Shown here piece by piece: positions 17,343 through 26,608 of a stretch of DNA of 46,643 nucleotides. Position numbers and translations under genes: made by a program. The notes under the pieces were generated by a model. It searched no databases. It saw only the letters and a program-made list of their open reading frames with translations, and had not been told where the DNA came from. Every line of letters starts with the position of its first letter. Position 1 is the first letter of the stretch. This DNA is from Sulfurovum sp. (GTDB lineage Bacteria; Campylobacterota; Campylobacteria; Campylobacterales; Sulfurovaceae): contig JAUZSE010000022.1 of NCBI GenBank assembly GCA_030949725.1, positions 1 to 46,643 of the forward strand, written 5' to 3'.

Positions 17343-18032
17343 ATGTACAAAATAGCACTTATCTCCATCATCTGTATACCTCTATTTGCAGGTTTTTTTC
17401 CTAAAACAGTATACACTTCTGTCAAATCGGTGAAGGGAAAGTCGATCACCCTCAACGCAAAATTCCCTCACAATGGTATGAGTGGCGTAATCATTCACAA
17501 CTATGGTAATGATCTAACCGCTATTACAAGTCGTATTATTCAAACCGCATCCAATGGACAGGCTGTGCTTCTTCATGCAGATGTCATAGACCATCAGGAA
17601 CTTCCAACTATTAACACTTCTGTTGCACCAAAAGACAAAGTCATAGGAGGATACCTTTACAACAATATCCTGCTCTTGGCTCCTGATGCCAATACTTACG
17701 CAAAGATTACATCTTCAAACCAAAAAAAATGGATACATCCAGACCTCTTTGCTACCTATCTTGCCGCCATAGGGGATAATCTCCCTAGCAAAGAAAATCT
17801 TGGCTCTTTTGCAAAGAAATTTCAAATAGGTCTCATTTATATCGTGCGTCAAGGTACCACTATACTTTTAGACCCTATTTCGGGGAAAGTTGTAGGACAA
17901 AAAAAAATGGCAGGACTTCCTCAAAAAGGTCAATTTCCATTTTATATGCGTCTAAAACCTATTGAGGCAGGATGGTTTGGTGGAAGTAGCGATACTACAG
18001 GGAACTATTATAAACTAATGCAATCTCTTTAA
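17343..18032 (+). CDS. PgbA-type N-terminal domain protein (plasminogen-binding family)
   Basis: A 229-residue exported protein whose sequence after the signal peptide (MYKIALISIICIPLFAGFF) matches the N-terminal domain of Helicobacter plasminogen-binding protein PgbA/PgbB, widespread in Campylobacterota including free-living ones. Recognisable stretches are TVYTSVKSVKGKSITLNAKF, GMSGVIIHNYG and DPISGKVVGQKKM. There is no lysine-rich C-terminus of the kind that binds plasminogen, so plasminogen binding is unlikely and the function is unknown. I chose ATG 17343 because AAAGGA lies 5 bases before it; the ATG at 17337 would overlap that site. glcD follows 29 bp downstream. Confidence 0.8.
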   Translation: MYKIALISIICIPLFAGFFPKTVYTSVKSVKGKSITLNAKFPHNGMSGVIIHNYGNDLTAITSRIIQTASNGQAVLLHADVIDHQELPTINTSVAPKDKVIGGYLYNNILLLAPDANTYAKITSSNQKKWIHPDLFATYLAAIGDNLPSKENLGSFAKKFQIGLIYIVRQGTTILLDPISGKVVGQKKMAGLPQKGQFPFYMRLKPIEAGWFGGSSDTTGNYYKLMQSL

Positions 18033-18061
18033 TTACACATCTTTAACTTAGGAAAAAACAC

Positions 18062-19453
18062 ATGTTAGATAAAAAACATATACAATATTTTGAAAAACTG
18101 CTCGGGAAAGAAAATCTTTACAATGACAAAGCCCACCTCATCGCCTATTCTTATGATGCTACACGTACACACTTTGAACCTGAAGCCGTACTCTTTCCAA
18201 GAGATGAAAATGACATCTCTGACATACTTAAGTACTGTAATGAACATCTCATAGTCATCACACCACGGGGTGCAGGTTCTGGCTTTACTGGGGGTGCTTT
18301 ACCGACAAATGGCGGTATTATCCTTGGTTTAGAAAAACATATGAACAAGATACTAGAGATAGACATGGAGAATATGGTAGCAGTAGTACAACCTGGTGTC
18401 ATCAATATGGACTTGCAACGTGCCGCTGAAGCAGTAGGTCTTATGTACCCACCAGACCCTGCAAGTGAAGAGTACTCAACTTTGGGTGGAAATGTCTCTG
18501 AAAATGCAGGAGGTATGAGAGCAGCAAAGTATGGTATCACCAAAGACTATGTCATGGCACTACGCGCAGTACGTGCCAATGGTGACATCATAAGAGCAGG
18601 GAAACGTACTATCAAGGATGTGGCAGGATATAACACTGCTGGTATACTTATAGCCTCAGAAGGTACGCTTGCCGTCTTGAGTGAAATCACACTCAAACTC
18701 ATACCTAAACCAAAATACACCAAAGGATATATGGGTATTTTCCCTTCTGTAGATGATGCCATGAATGCTGTATTCAAATCTTTGGCCGCAGGTGCAAACC
18801 CTGTAGCTATGGAATTTATGGATGCCCTTGTTGTGCAAGCACTCAAAGAAAAACTAGGCGTTGAACTTCCTGAAGATGCGGGTGCATTGCTCATCGGTGA
18901 TGTAGATGGAAATGTACCTGAAGAAGTAGCCTTTCAACTAGCAACCCTAGAGGCTTCTTTTAAAGAAAATAATGCACAAGAGTTTATCATAGCCCATGAC
19001 GATGCACATCGTACCAAACTTTGGTATGCCAGACGTAATGCCTCACCATCTATCACAATTTTTGGTAACAAAAAACTCAATGAAGATATCTCTGTACCAC
19101 GTTCTATGCTTCCAAAAGCACTTAATGCCATCTATGCTATAGGAGACAAATATGGCTTCAAAGTACCATGTTTTGGACATGCAGGCGATGGGAATATACA
19201 TGTAAATGTTATGGTCGTTGATGGTAAAAATGAAGAAGAACTACACAAAGGACATCAAGCCATAGAAGAAATATTTCAAATGGTAGTAGACATGGGTGGT
19301 ACACTCTCTGGAGAACATGGTATAGGTACTTCTAAAGCACCGTTTATGGGTATTGCATTTAACGATATGGAAATGCAGTTGTTTAAAGATATTAAAAAAT
19401 CCTTTGACCCTAACAACATTTTAAATCCTGGAAAAATGGGATTGCCAAATTAA
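18062..19453 (+). CDS. glcD: FAD-linked 2-hydroxyacid oxidase, GlcD family
   Basis: A 463-residue flavoprotein of the GlcD/D-lactate dehydrogenase family, oxidising glycolate or D-lactate and passing electrons to the respiratory chain. The PCMH-type FAD domain shows VITPRGAGSGFTGGALP and STLGGNVSENAGGMRAAKYG; the C-terminal domain shows GHAGDGNIHVNVMV and GTLSGEHGIGTSKAPFM. Substrate cannot be fixed from sequence. In Campylobacterota a single GlcD-like protein often acts without GlcE, and none is seen here. It ends one base before the ATG of the YihY gene, so the two are probably co-transcribed. Confidence 0.9.
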   Translation: MLDKKHIQYFEKLLGKENLYNDKAHLIAYSYDATRTHFEPEAVLFPRDENDISDILKYCNEHLIVITPRGAGSGFTGGALPTNGGIILGLEKHMNKILEIDMENMVAVVQPGVINMDLQRAAEAVGLMYPPDPASEEYSTLGGNVSENAGGMRAAKYGITKDYVMALRAVRANGDIIRAGKRTIKDVAGYNTAGILIASEGTLAVLSEITLKLIPKPKYTKGYMGIFPSVDDAMNAVFKSLAAGANPVAMEFMDALVVQALKEKLGVELPEDAGALLIGDVDGNVPEEVAFQLATLEASFKENNAQEFIIAHDDAHRTKLWYARRNASPSITIFGNKKLNEDISVPRSMLPKALNAIYAIGDKYGFKVPCFGHAGDGNIHVNVMVVDGKNEEELHKGHQAIEEIFQMVVDMGGTLSGEHGIGTSKAPFMGIAFNDMEMQLFKDIKKSFDPNNILNPGKMGLPN

Positions 19454-20287
19454 ATGAAAATAGACACGCAAGTTAAAAAGCTTTTAAAAAATTATTACAT
19501 CTTTTTACGTGACTTTCTAGTGGATCTTTTTGATAATAAGATAGGCTATTATGCTTCGAGTTTGAGTTGGAGTACCCTCTTTTCTATCATTCCTCTGCTT
19601 GTCATCATGCTTTGGGTCTTTACTACCCTTCCCCTCTTTGATTCTGTACTTGCAAACATAGAAACACTCATTTTTTCAAACCTTCTTCCTACGGACTCTA
19701 AAGAAGTCATGAATTATATTCATACCTTTATGGAAAATTCAAATAAATTGGGCTATGTGGGTGCTTTTTATGTCACTTTTGCTGCGATAATGTTTTTTAA
19801 AAACTATGACTATATTGTCAATGACATCTTTTCTACCCCAAGTCGTAATATATGGCAAGCACTTAAAACCTATCTACTCCTCATGCTTGTCATTCCAGTT
19901 ATGATGGGTGCTTCCTTTTATCTTTCCTCTTTTATTCAAGGGTATTTAGATAAACATAGCATTACGAGTAGTATTCATATCTTTTATTTTTTACCCTATT
20001 TCATCGTCTGGATGGTATTTTATGCACTCTATCAAATATCTGCAAATACCCGTATATCTGTCTCTTCAGCGATGATAAGCTCTTTTATCACTTCGCTTAT
20101 ATGGTATCTTTCAAAATTTGCATTTGTCTTTTATGTCATGCACAACAAGACCTATGCCTCTGTGTATGGAAGTATCTCTACTTTACTCTTCTTCTTTTTA
20201 TGGATTTACATCTCATGGGCTATCTTTTTACATGGCTTAAAGTTTTGTGACCTACTCAACAAAGATAAAGAGATAGACCATATATAA
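19454..20287 (+). CDS. YihY/BrkB family membrane protein
   Basis: A 277-residue inner-membrane protein of the YihY/virulence factor BrkB family, once mislabelled RNase BN. It has about six hydrophobic segments and the family pattern in GYYASSLSWSTLFSIIPLLV near the N-terminus and VYGSISTLLFFFLWIYISWA near the C-terminus. The transported or bound substrate is unknown. It starts directly after the glcD stop and its last 36 bp overlap the convergent comEC gene. Confidence 0.88.
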   Translation: MKIDTQVKKLLKNYYIFLRDFLVDLFDNKIGYYASSLSWSTLFSIIPLLVIMLWVFTTLPLFDSVLANIETLIFSNLLPTDSKEVMNYIHTFMENSNKLGYVGAFYVTFAAIMFFKNYDYIVNDIFSTPSRNIWQALKTYLLLMLVIPVMMGASFYLSSFIQGYLDKHSITSSIHIFYFLPYFIVWMVFYALYQISANTRISVSSAMISSFITSLIWYLSKFAFVFYVMHNKTYASVYGSISTLLFFFLWIYISWAIFLHGLKFCDLLNKDKEIDHI

Positions 20288-21523
20288 AAAGGCTGTTCCA
20301 AGGAGCAGATAAAATACTCTTCTGCTCCATATCGCTCCAAAAGAAAGCAGTATATACAGTAGCACCACCCATAAAGGAAGTAACATTTCCCTACCTACAG
20401 AAGGTAATCCAAACAACCAAAGTAAAGCACCATCCAACACAAACCCTAGTCCCAAAAGATGCAAAATCATCACCCCAGGATAAAAAGGGACAAAGAGTAA
20501 AGAGAGTAAGGGAGAGTACAACTGATACCCACTCGTTACAGGGAAAACCCCATGCACCACAGGCAGCATAAACATAAAGATCCCCATAGGTATAAACACT
20601 AGAGTAATCAGCCATGCCTTAGACTTCTTTGTATACTGCAATAACAAAAATATATAAAATACCCCTGCAATAGAAAGCCCAAAACTAAGAGAAACCACTA
20701 GAGAAGGGAAGAGTGCTAAAAGTATGAAAACAATACTGCTTAGAAATATAAAGCTAAGTAACTCTACCCCAAATAAAAGCATCATCCATCCCACTAAAAG
20801 CATCGAGAAAGAGCGTAACAATGACGGCGGAAAGTCCACAAACCAAACATAAGCTCCCAAAAGTAGCATAGTAACCAAGCCTACATCAAACAATGCATGA
20901 CGATAAGGAAAATAACGTTGCTGTAAAGGTCGGTAAAAAAGCAAAAGTAAACCATAGACCAACCCCCACAATATCCCCAAGTGAAACCCACTCAAAGCCA
21001 CAAGATGGCTCACTCCAAGCATTGCTATCTTCTCTCTTAGCTTTTTATCTAAGGGTGTGGCAAAAAAAATAGCATTATAGAAAGATTGCAAAGTCTTATC
21101 TTCATGTTGGGAAGCCACTGTTTTTAGAAGTTTATCTTTAAATGTAAGGAGAAGAGGACTTTGCTCTTTGATGCGACTTTTGACATAAAACGTACCCAAA
21201 TAATCTTGAAATGAAATATCTTTATTGGGGAAGATTTGTACCCGTAAACGCATATTTAGATAATTATTTTTCAGATGACTCGTGGTATAAAAAGTAAATC
21301 CCTCATCACTTTTGAGCTTAAGAATCTGATAACGTCTAGCACATTTTGACTTTTCATAGGCATTGAGTACCGTGACATAGGTATAATAAAAAGGCTTTGA
21401 CACAAAGCTTTTATAGGCATTGTATTCAACAAAAAGCCGAAGACCTATAACGACAGCTAAAACAAAGATAAACCAAACAAACGTTTTCTTTTCAGGAAAG
21501 AGTTCTGGCTTTTCTACATGCAT
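20252..21523 (-). CDS. comEC: ComEC/Rec2 family DNA-uptake channel protein
   Basis: A 423-residue polytopic membrane protein. The competence domain is identified by AMLGVSHLVALSGFHLGILWG and PPSLLRSFSMLLVGWMMLLFG; an N-terminal OB-like extracytoplasmic segment (residues 60-140) precedes it. The metallo-beta-lactamase domain of long ComEC proteins is absent, as is usual in Campylobacterota. ComEC moves one DNA strand into the cytoplasm during natural transformation. Its stop overlaps the convergent YihY gene, and dnaB lies one base upstream, suggesting a dnaB-comEC transcript. Functional competence of this strain is inference. Confidence 0.88.
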   Translation of the reverse strand: MHVEKPELFPEKKTFVWFIFVLAVVIGLRLFVEYNAYKSFVSKPFYYTYVTVLNAYEKSKCARRYQILKLKSDEGFTFYTTSHLKNNYLNMRLRVQIFPNKDISFQDYLGTFYVKSRIKEQSPLLLTFKDKLLKTVASQHEDKTLQSFYNAIFFATPLDKKLREKIAMLGVSHLVALSGFHLGILWGLVYGLLLLFYRPLQQRYFPYRHALFDVGLVTMLLLGAYVWFVDFPPSLLRSFSMLLVGWMMLLFGVELLSFIFLSSIVFILLALFPSLVVSLSFGLSIAGVFYIFLLLQYTKKSKAWLITLVFIPMGIFMFMLPVVHGVFPVTSGYQLYSPLLSLLFVPFYPGVMILHLLGLGFVLDGALLWLFGLPSVGREMLLPLWVVLLYILLSFGAIWSRRVFYLLLGTAFLYMVYLFIFVE

Positions 21524-21524
21524 C

Positions 21525-22961
21525 CTATATCTGAGGAAAATCTATATTGATATTTGCTTCTTGCATAGGAATATCTGCATCTTGATACTCTACTTCAAAA
21601 GCAGCCTCTGGTCCTTTATCGACAAACCGTGTAAAGTTCTTTTGGAAAACCAAATCCACAGTACCTGTAGGTCCATTTCTCTGCTTCCCTATGATAATCT
21701 CTGCATCTTCTTCAGATTTTTTCCTAAAGTCAGATTCATAAGGCTTACCATCTGCTTTGGCTTTCATCTCTTTTTCTTTTTCCATGGCTTCACGATAGAC
21801 ATCATCACGATACACAAACAAGATAATATCAGCATCCTGTTCTATGGCTCCAGATTCACGTAAATCAGACAACATTGGTCGCTTGTTGTCTCTGCTTTCT
21901 ACACCACGGTTCAGCTGAGAAAGTGCGATGATTGGTATCTGCAATTCTCTGGCTAACTGTTTAAGCCCTCTTGAGATTTCAGAAACCTCTTGTTGTCTTC
22001 CTTCTTTCCCCTCTCCAGACATCAACTGCAAGTAGTCTATAATTGCCACAGTGATTTCAGGATGTTGAGATTTGAGTTTACGTAACTTAGAACGTACGTG
22101 GTGAATGGTCGCATACCCACCATCATCTACAAAAAGCTTTTTGGATCCAAGGTCTTGTGTAGCCGCAGAAAGCTGAGACCACTGTTCATCCCTAAGATCA
22201 CCGACCCTAAGTGCCTGTAGAGGTATGGAAGTTTTAGCAGAAAGCAGTCGTAACATCAATTGTTCAGCAGGCATTTCTAGTGAAAAGAATGCCACACCTT
22301 CATTACGTTCTATGGCTTTGAGTGCTATATTGAGTACCAAAGCCGTTTTCCCCATCGCAGGTCGTGCCGCGATGATGACCAAATCCCCTTTACCAAAACC
22401 TGATGTTTTATCATTCAGATTTTTAAACCCTGTATCTACACCGATGAGTTTAGAGTTTCCTAGTGCTTTCAAGCGTTCTATCTCAGCCATAACTGCTACG
22501 GTAATCTCTTTAGATTCTCTAAAGTCATCAGAAGTGGAATTTTGTGTAATTTCATAGAGTTTCTTCTCTACCAAATTCATCACATCTTCCGCAGGCAAGT
22601 CATCTTCCAAAGTCACTTTTTTGATCTGCGTTGCCAACGTAGCCAAAGCTCTTTTGGTTGACTTAGCTTTGATCTCTTTCATATAAGCAGCAGTATTGGT
22701 GATAGGGTTTGCCGAAATCAAGTCCAACATGGCTACTTCATCAAACTTACCCATAGTAGTGAGTTTAGCACGCAAAAATTCATCATCTAAGGGCTTCTCT
22801 TCTACACTAAGCTCTTCCATCGCCGCAAATATATGCTGATGAAAAGGCAGATAAAAGTCCTGTGGTTTTAGTTTGGCGGCTATCTCTTCATAGGTTTCTG
22901 GGTCAAAAATAACAGATGAAAGTACAGCTCGTTCTATGTTTAGGTTGTAGAGATTTTCCAC
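21525..22961 (-). CDS. dnaB: Replicative DNA helicase DnaB
   Basis: The hexameric 5'-3' helicase of the replication fork, 478 residues. The N-terminal domain (IERAVLSSVIFDPETYEEIA) binds primase. The RecA-like domain has Walker A ARPAMGKTAL, Walker B-type VAIIDYLQLM and the arginine-finger region KQRNGPTGTVDLVF. Length and order are standard and no intein is present. It overlaps the ispG stop by one base, and comEC follows. Confidence 0.96.
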   Translation of the reverse strand: MENLYNLNIERAVLSSVIFDPETYEEIAAKLKPQDFYLPFHQHIFAAMEELSVEEKPLDDEFLRAKLTTMGKFDEVAMLDLISANPITNTAAYMKEIKAKSTKRALATLATQIKKVTLEDDLPAEDVMNLVEKKLYEITQNSTSDDFRESKEITVAVMAEIERLKALGNSKLIGVDTGFKNLNDKTSGFGKGDLVIIAARPAMGKTALVLNIALKAIERNEGVAFFSLEMPAEQLMLRLLSAKTSIPLQALRVGDLRDEQWSQLSAATQDLGSKKLFVDDGGYATIHHVRSKLRKLKSQHPEITVAIIDYLQLMSGEGKEGRQQEVSEISRGLKQLARELQIPIIALSQLNRGVESRDNKRPMLSDLRESGAIEQDADIILFVYRDDVYREAMEKEKEMKAKADGKPYESDFRKKSEEDAEIIIGKQRNGPTGTVDLVFQKNFTRFVDKGPEAAFEVEYQDADIPMQEANINIDFPQI

Positions 22962-24022
22962 TATTTATTCTCCTCAGCAAACTTTTCTACTTCTAACACA
23001 AACCTATCTACCAACTCTGATTCAGGAAGCCTCGCAACCACTTCACCTTTAAGCATCACAAGACCTGCACCTTTTCCATACGCTATGGCAACATCTGCAT
23101 GTTTGGCTTCTCCTATGGCATTAACTACACAGCCCATAACAGACACATCCATAGGTGTTTTTATGTGTGCGGTGCGTCTTTCTACTTCTGCTACAGCCGT
23201 CACAAGATCTGCTTCTATACGTCCACAAGTAGGACAGGATATGATGTTTAAGCCTTCTTTAATTCGTCCAGAGTCTTTGAGTATCGCTTTTGCCACTCTT
23301 ATCTCTTCTTCTAGTTCTCCAGTGATAGAAATACGCATAGTATCCCCTATACCATCTAGTAACAATGCCCCTAAACCAATAGAAGATTTGATAGTCGCAT
23401 GAAAAATAGTCCCTGCTTCTGTAACACCTAAGTGAAAGGGGTATTCATTTTTAGGACGTAACATTCTATAGGCATCTACAGTACGATCCACATCCGAAGC
23501 TTTAAGTGAGATTTTAATATCTGTAAACCCCAGATCTTCCAAGAACTTTATGTTGTACTCCGCTGAAGCCACCATGCCTTCTGCCGTAGCACCATACTTT
23601 TGCTCAAACTCTTTTTCAAGCGATCCTGCATTTACCCCGATTCGTATCGGTAAGTTACGTTCTTGACAGGCTTTGACTATCTCTTTGATCCGTGATTTTT
23701 CACCGATATTCCCAGGATTAAGTCGAATACAATCCACCCATTTAGCCGCTTCAAGTGCCAATTTATAGTTAAAATGTATATCGGCTATAAGAGGAAGAGA
23801 AATCTGCTCTTTTATGGCTTTGAGTGCCAAAGCATCCTGCATTTCAGGCACAGCAACACGCACCATATCCGCTCCAGCAAAATGAAGACGATTTATCTGC
23901 TCTACTGTTGCAGCTACATCATGCGTATCACTATAAGTCATAGACTGCACAGAGATAGGTGCATCCCCACCTACAGCCACATTACCGACATAAATTTTTT
24001 TTGTTTTAACTCTTGGTTTCAA
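22961..24022 (-). CDS. ispG: 4-hydroxy-3-methylbut-2-enyl diphosphate synthase
   Basis: IspG (GcpE), a 4Fe-4S enzyme of the MEP isoprenoid pathway, converts MEcPP into HMBPP. The 353 residues begin [20 protein letters not shown] and contain [27 protein letters not shown], and the cluster cysteines in ISCPTCGR and [11 protein letters not shown]. This is the short bacterial form. It is upstream of dnaB and downstream of priA on the same strand, separated from priA by 93 bp containing alternative hairpins. Confidence 0.96.
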   Translation of the reverse strand: MKPRVKTKKIYVGNVAVGGDAPISVQSMTYSDTHDVAATVEQINRLHFAGADMVRVAVPEMQDALALKAIKEQISLPLIADIHFNYKLALEAAKWVDCIRLNPGNIGEKSRIKEIVKACQERNLPIRIGVNAGSLEKEFEQKYGATAEGMVASAEYNIKFLEDLGFTDIKISLKASDVDRTVDAYRMLRPKNEYPFHLGVTEAGTIFHATIKSSIGLGALLLDGIGDTMRISITGELEEEIRVAKAILKDSGRIKEGLNIISCPTCGRIEADLVTAVAEVERRTAHIKTPMDVSVMGCVVNAIGEAKHADVAIAYGKGAGLVMLKGEVVARLPESELVDRFVLEVEKFAEENK

Positions 24023-24038
24023 TATATACCCTTCGTAC

Positions 24039-24120
24039 TGCGTAAATACGCACCCTAAAATTCTCTTATTTTATCCAAACTATATTAACCCGTAGGGTGC
24101 GTTGGGAAACCTACCCTACG
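24039..24120. repeat. Overlapping hairpins between ispG and priA, REP-like
   Basis: Hairpin A (24039-24052) is TGCGTA-AA-TACGCA. Hairpin B (24091-24120) has CGTAGGGT / ACCCTACG arms. ACGCACCCT (24048-24056) is complementary to AGGGTGCGT (24094-24102), so A and B can be replaced by a longer pairing. The priA stop codon TAG lies inside hairpin B. B shares its arms with 4555-4580. Confidence 0.7.
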
Positions 24121-26007
24121 AAAACTCCACGGAATCCATATCTATCTCTATCTCTCGACAATCAACCCCATGCAAAGCTTTTAAAAGAGGTACTCTATTT
24201 TTAGCACGCAGTAAAATATTGAATCTGTATTTATTGGCTATGCGTTCTATAGGGGCTTTACCACTTCCTACTATTTCTATATCTTTAAATGCTTTGAGTT
24301 TCGTGACTGTATCCAATGTGATTTTCCCTGCTTTACTTTCATCTTTGTGTGCTATAAGTATACGTGCTAGTGAAGAGAAGGGCGGATAGTTAGCTATCTC
24401 CAAAAAAGCCAATTCATCTTTGATAAAAAGTTCATAATCAGCCAGATAGGTTTGAAAAAGTTCAGGATCTCCAGTTTGCACGATGACTTCTGCTGTTTTT
24501 GCTCTACCACTTCGCCCTGCTATTTGGAACAGTAAAGACATCGCCCTTTCTCTAGCCCTATAGTCTGCAAGACCCAAGATATAATCAAGCCCCATAATCA
24601 CAGAAAGCGTGATATTGGCATAATCATGCCCTTTACTCAACATCTGCGTACCCAAAAGAAGGTTACTTTCCCCCGTCTCAAAACGCTTAAGTGCTTCTTT
24701 GAGCTTCTTGGCTGTCGTAATGCTATCTTTGTCAAACTGTTCTACTTGTATGCCTTCTACAGCTTCAGATATGATTTCTATGGCTTCTACTGTACCCATG
24801 CGTTCACTTTTGAGGGGTTTATGTCTACATTGTGTACAAGTATCTACGATGGCTTCTGTAAAATTACAGTAGTGACACTTTAAATGTTTGTACTTTCTAT
24901 GAAGTGCCATCCCTACTGTACAGTAAGGACAAAGATGTGTTTTGCCACAACGCTCACAGTACAGGTATTTAAAATTCCCTCTTGTAGGCAAAAATAAAAG
25001 TGACTGATCCCCTGCTTTGTAATGTGTGTGTAAAACATGTAAAATCGCATGATTTATCTTATCACCTGCAATGAACTGATACTTTTTTTCTGTTTGTACA
25101 AAGGCTTGGGTCAATTTCACTACATCATATTTATAATACGAAGCCATAGACGGCGTAGCAGATGCCAATACTACTTTCGCAGCCAATTTAGCCCCCATCA
25201 ATACTGCCACATCCCGTGCATGGTAACGCGGTCGTATCATCGCCTTATAAGAGTCGTCATGCTCTTCATCGACTACTATAAGCCCCAAATTAGTCAACGG
25301 TACAAACAGTGCAGACCTTGCCCCTGCCACAATGCGGACTTTCCCCTCTTCAATACCTTTGAGGATAGATTCTTTTTTCTTTTTGGTAAGTTTAGAGTGC
25401 CACATTTCTACTCCATCCCCAAAATACACTTTTAATCGTTTTTCCATTTGAGGTGTAAGTGAAATCTCAGGCATAAGGAAAATAGATGTTTTTTCCTCTT
25501 CTATCATTTTGGCAAAAAGACTTATGAATATCTCTGTTTTACCTGAACCCGTGACACCAAAGAGTAAGGCACGGTCTTTTTGTAAGAGCTGATTATATGC
25601 TATTTCTTGCATCGGTGACAATGTAGGTCGGGGTATCCTCTCTCCGACATTTTTATCATGTATATTTGATACTTCTTTTTGTAAATTATTGTCGGGGAGA
25701 GGACACCCCGACCTACGATAGGGTAAAAACAACGATATCGCTTCCCCAAAAGAAGAAAAATAATACTCAGAGATAAATTTTGCTATCTGCATTTGTTCTT
25801 TTGTATAGTACTTTTCTAAAGCAGATACTATTTCTACGGTTTGAAACTGAAGGTTTTTCAACCTTTTTCAGCTACCACAGCATCCTTTATTGTGGTTTGA
25901 AGAGGTACAGAAACTATAGCGCCTATATTTAAAGATGTTTCCAAATGATAAGTCAAACTCGGAGCGCTTGATCTTAGCAGTACTGTCTCGTAAAAATACA
26001 GAGTCAT
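24116..26007 (-). pseudogene. priA: Primosomal replication helicase PriA (frameshifted near start)
   Basis: PriA restarts replication at stalled forks. The helicase body has Walker [19 protein letters not shown] (DEExH), zinc-binding CERCGKTHLCPYC and CHYC...CTQC, and the superfamily-2 motif QIAGRSGR. The N-terminal DNA-binding part starts at ATG 26007 (MTLYFYETVLLRSSAPSLTY) but its frame ends at 25858; the body frame opens only from about 25869. The break therefore lies in 25858-25871, which contains a T5 run (25864-25868); one more base gives AVVAEKRLKNLQFQTVEI and a 630-residue protein. As written, a TTG at 25861 would give a 581-residue form without the 3'-end-binding domain. A 94-bp palindromic insert lies in the coding linker. 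Confidence 0.9.
25623..25716. repeat. In-frame palindromic element inside priA
   Basis: Two 27-base arms (25623-25649 and 25690-25716) are reverse complements with two mismatches, around a 40-base spacer. The outer ends are GTAGGTCGGGG / CCCCGACCTAC. The element adds about 31 codons (from RRSGCPLPDNN to NVGERIPRPT) to the linker between the PriA DNA-binding and helicase domains without breaking the frame. Confidence 0.8.
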
Positions 26008-26057
26008 TTACCAAAATAAGTATACTTAGCAGGATACTCTTTTTTCATAGCACTCAT
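26004..26057 (-). CDS. Putative 17-residue leader ORF upstream of priA
   Basis: ATG 26057 is preceded by AAGG at about 8 bases and opens a 17-codon frame, MSAMKKEYPAKYTYFGK, whose stop overlaps the priA ATG as ATGA. The arrangement suggests translational coupling, so priA translation may depend on it. It could instead be chance; conservation in relatives would decide. Confidence 0.35.
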   Translation of the reverse strand: MSAMKKEYPAKYTYFGK

Positions 26058-26106
26058 TTTTTACCTTGTTTTTTATTTATTGTAATGTAGACAAGAGCAA
26101 CAAAAC

Positions 26107-26475
26107 CTACAAATCACTCATCCCAGAAACACCACAAGTACCTTTAACCAATTTATTTTTCTCAGACGTTTCCACACTAAAAGCACAGGTAGCCCCACTA
26201 GGGCCAGTAAAAGTCAAACCTGACCACTTACTACTTAATCCATACTCCAATAAACCTACTGCTTCTGAAGCAGTAATATTATCAAAGTCCCCTCTCAAAA
26301 TTCTTTTTTGTCTTTCTGTTGCAATAGCCGAACGTAAAGCAGCAACCTCTGCCCTACCTTTAGAAATCAGAGCATCATCTCTTGTCGCCGCAAACTTTGG
26401 AACGGCGATAGCAGAGAGTATGCCTATTATCACTATCACAAAAACCAATTCTATCATTGTAAATGCTTTTTTCAT
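26107..26475 (-). CDS. Type IV pilin-like pseudopilin
   Basis: A 122-residue prepilin with an N-terminal class III signal: MKKA, then FTMIELVFVIVIIGILSAIA, where prepilin peptidase would cut before Phe and Glu5 is present. The -1 residue is Ala, not the usual Gly. The mature domain is small with two cysteines (TCAFSV ... GTCGVS) likely forming a disulfide. Similar genes sit next to priA in other Campylobacterota, in keeping with a role in a type II secretion or competence pseudopilus. The hydrophobic region closely matches the pilin at 35522, though the bodies differ. Confidence 0.85.
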   Translation of the reverse strand: MKKAFTMIELVFVIVIIGILSAIAVPKFAATRDDALISKGRAEVAALRSAIATERQKRILRGDFDNITASEAVGLLEYGLSSKWSGLTFTGPSGATCAFSVETSEKNKLVKGTCGVSGMSDL

Positions 26476-26608
26476 ATCTATTCCTTATTTATTAGATTCT
26501 TTATAAACAATTATAGCATAAAATTATTGACTAAATCTAAGTATCATATCAATCTAATCAAACTTTAGATAGAATATTTTACTTAATATATATTTTGAAA
26601 GTAGAATT

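Noticed and set aside
26476..26608. A gene or RNA in the gap before the glycan operon
   Set aside because: The 133 bases are AT-rich intergenic sequence between divergent genes, with no frame or strong structure visible.
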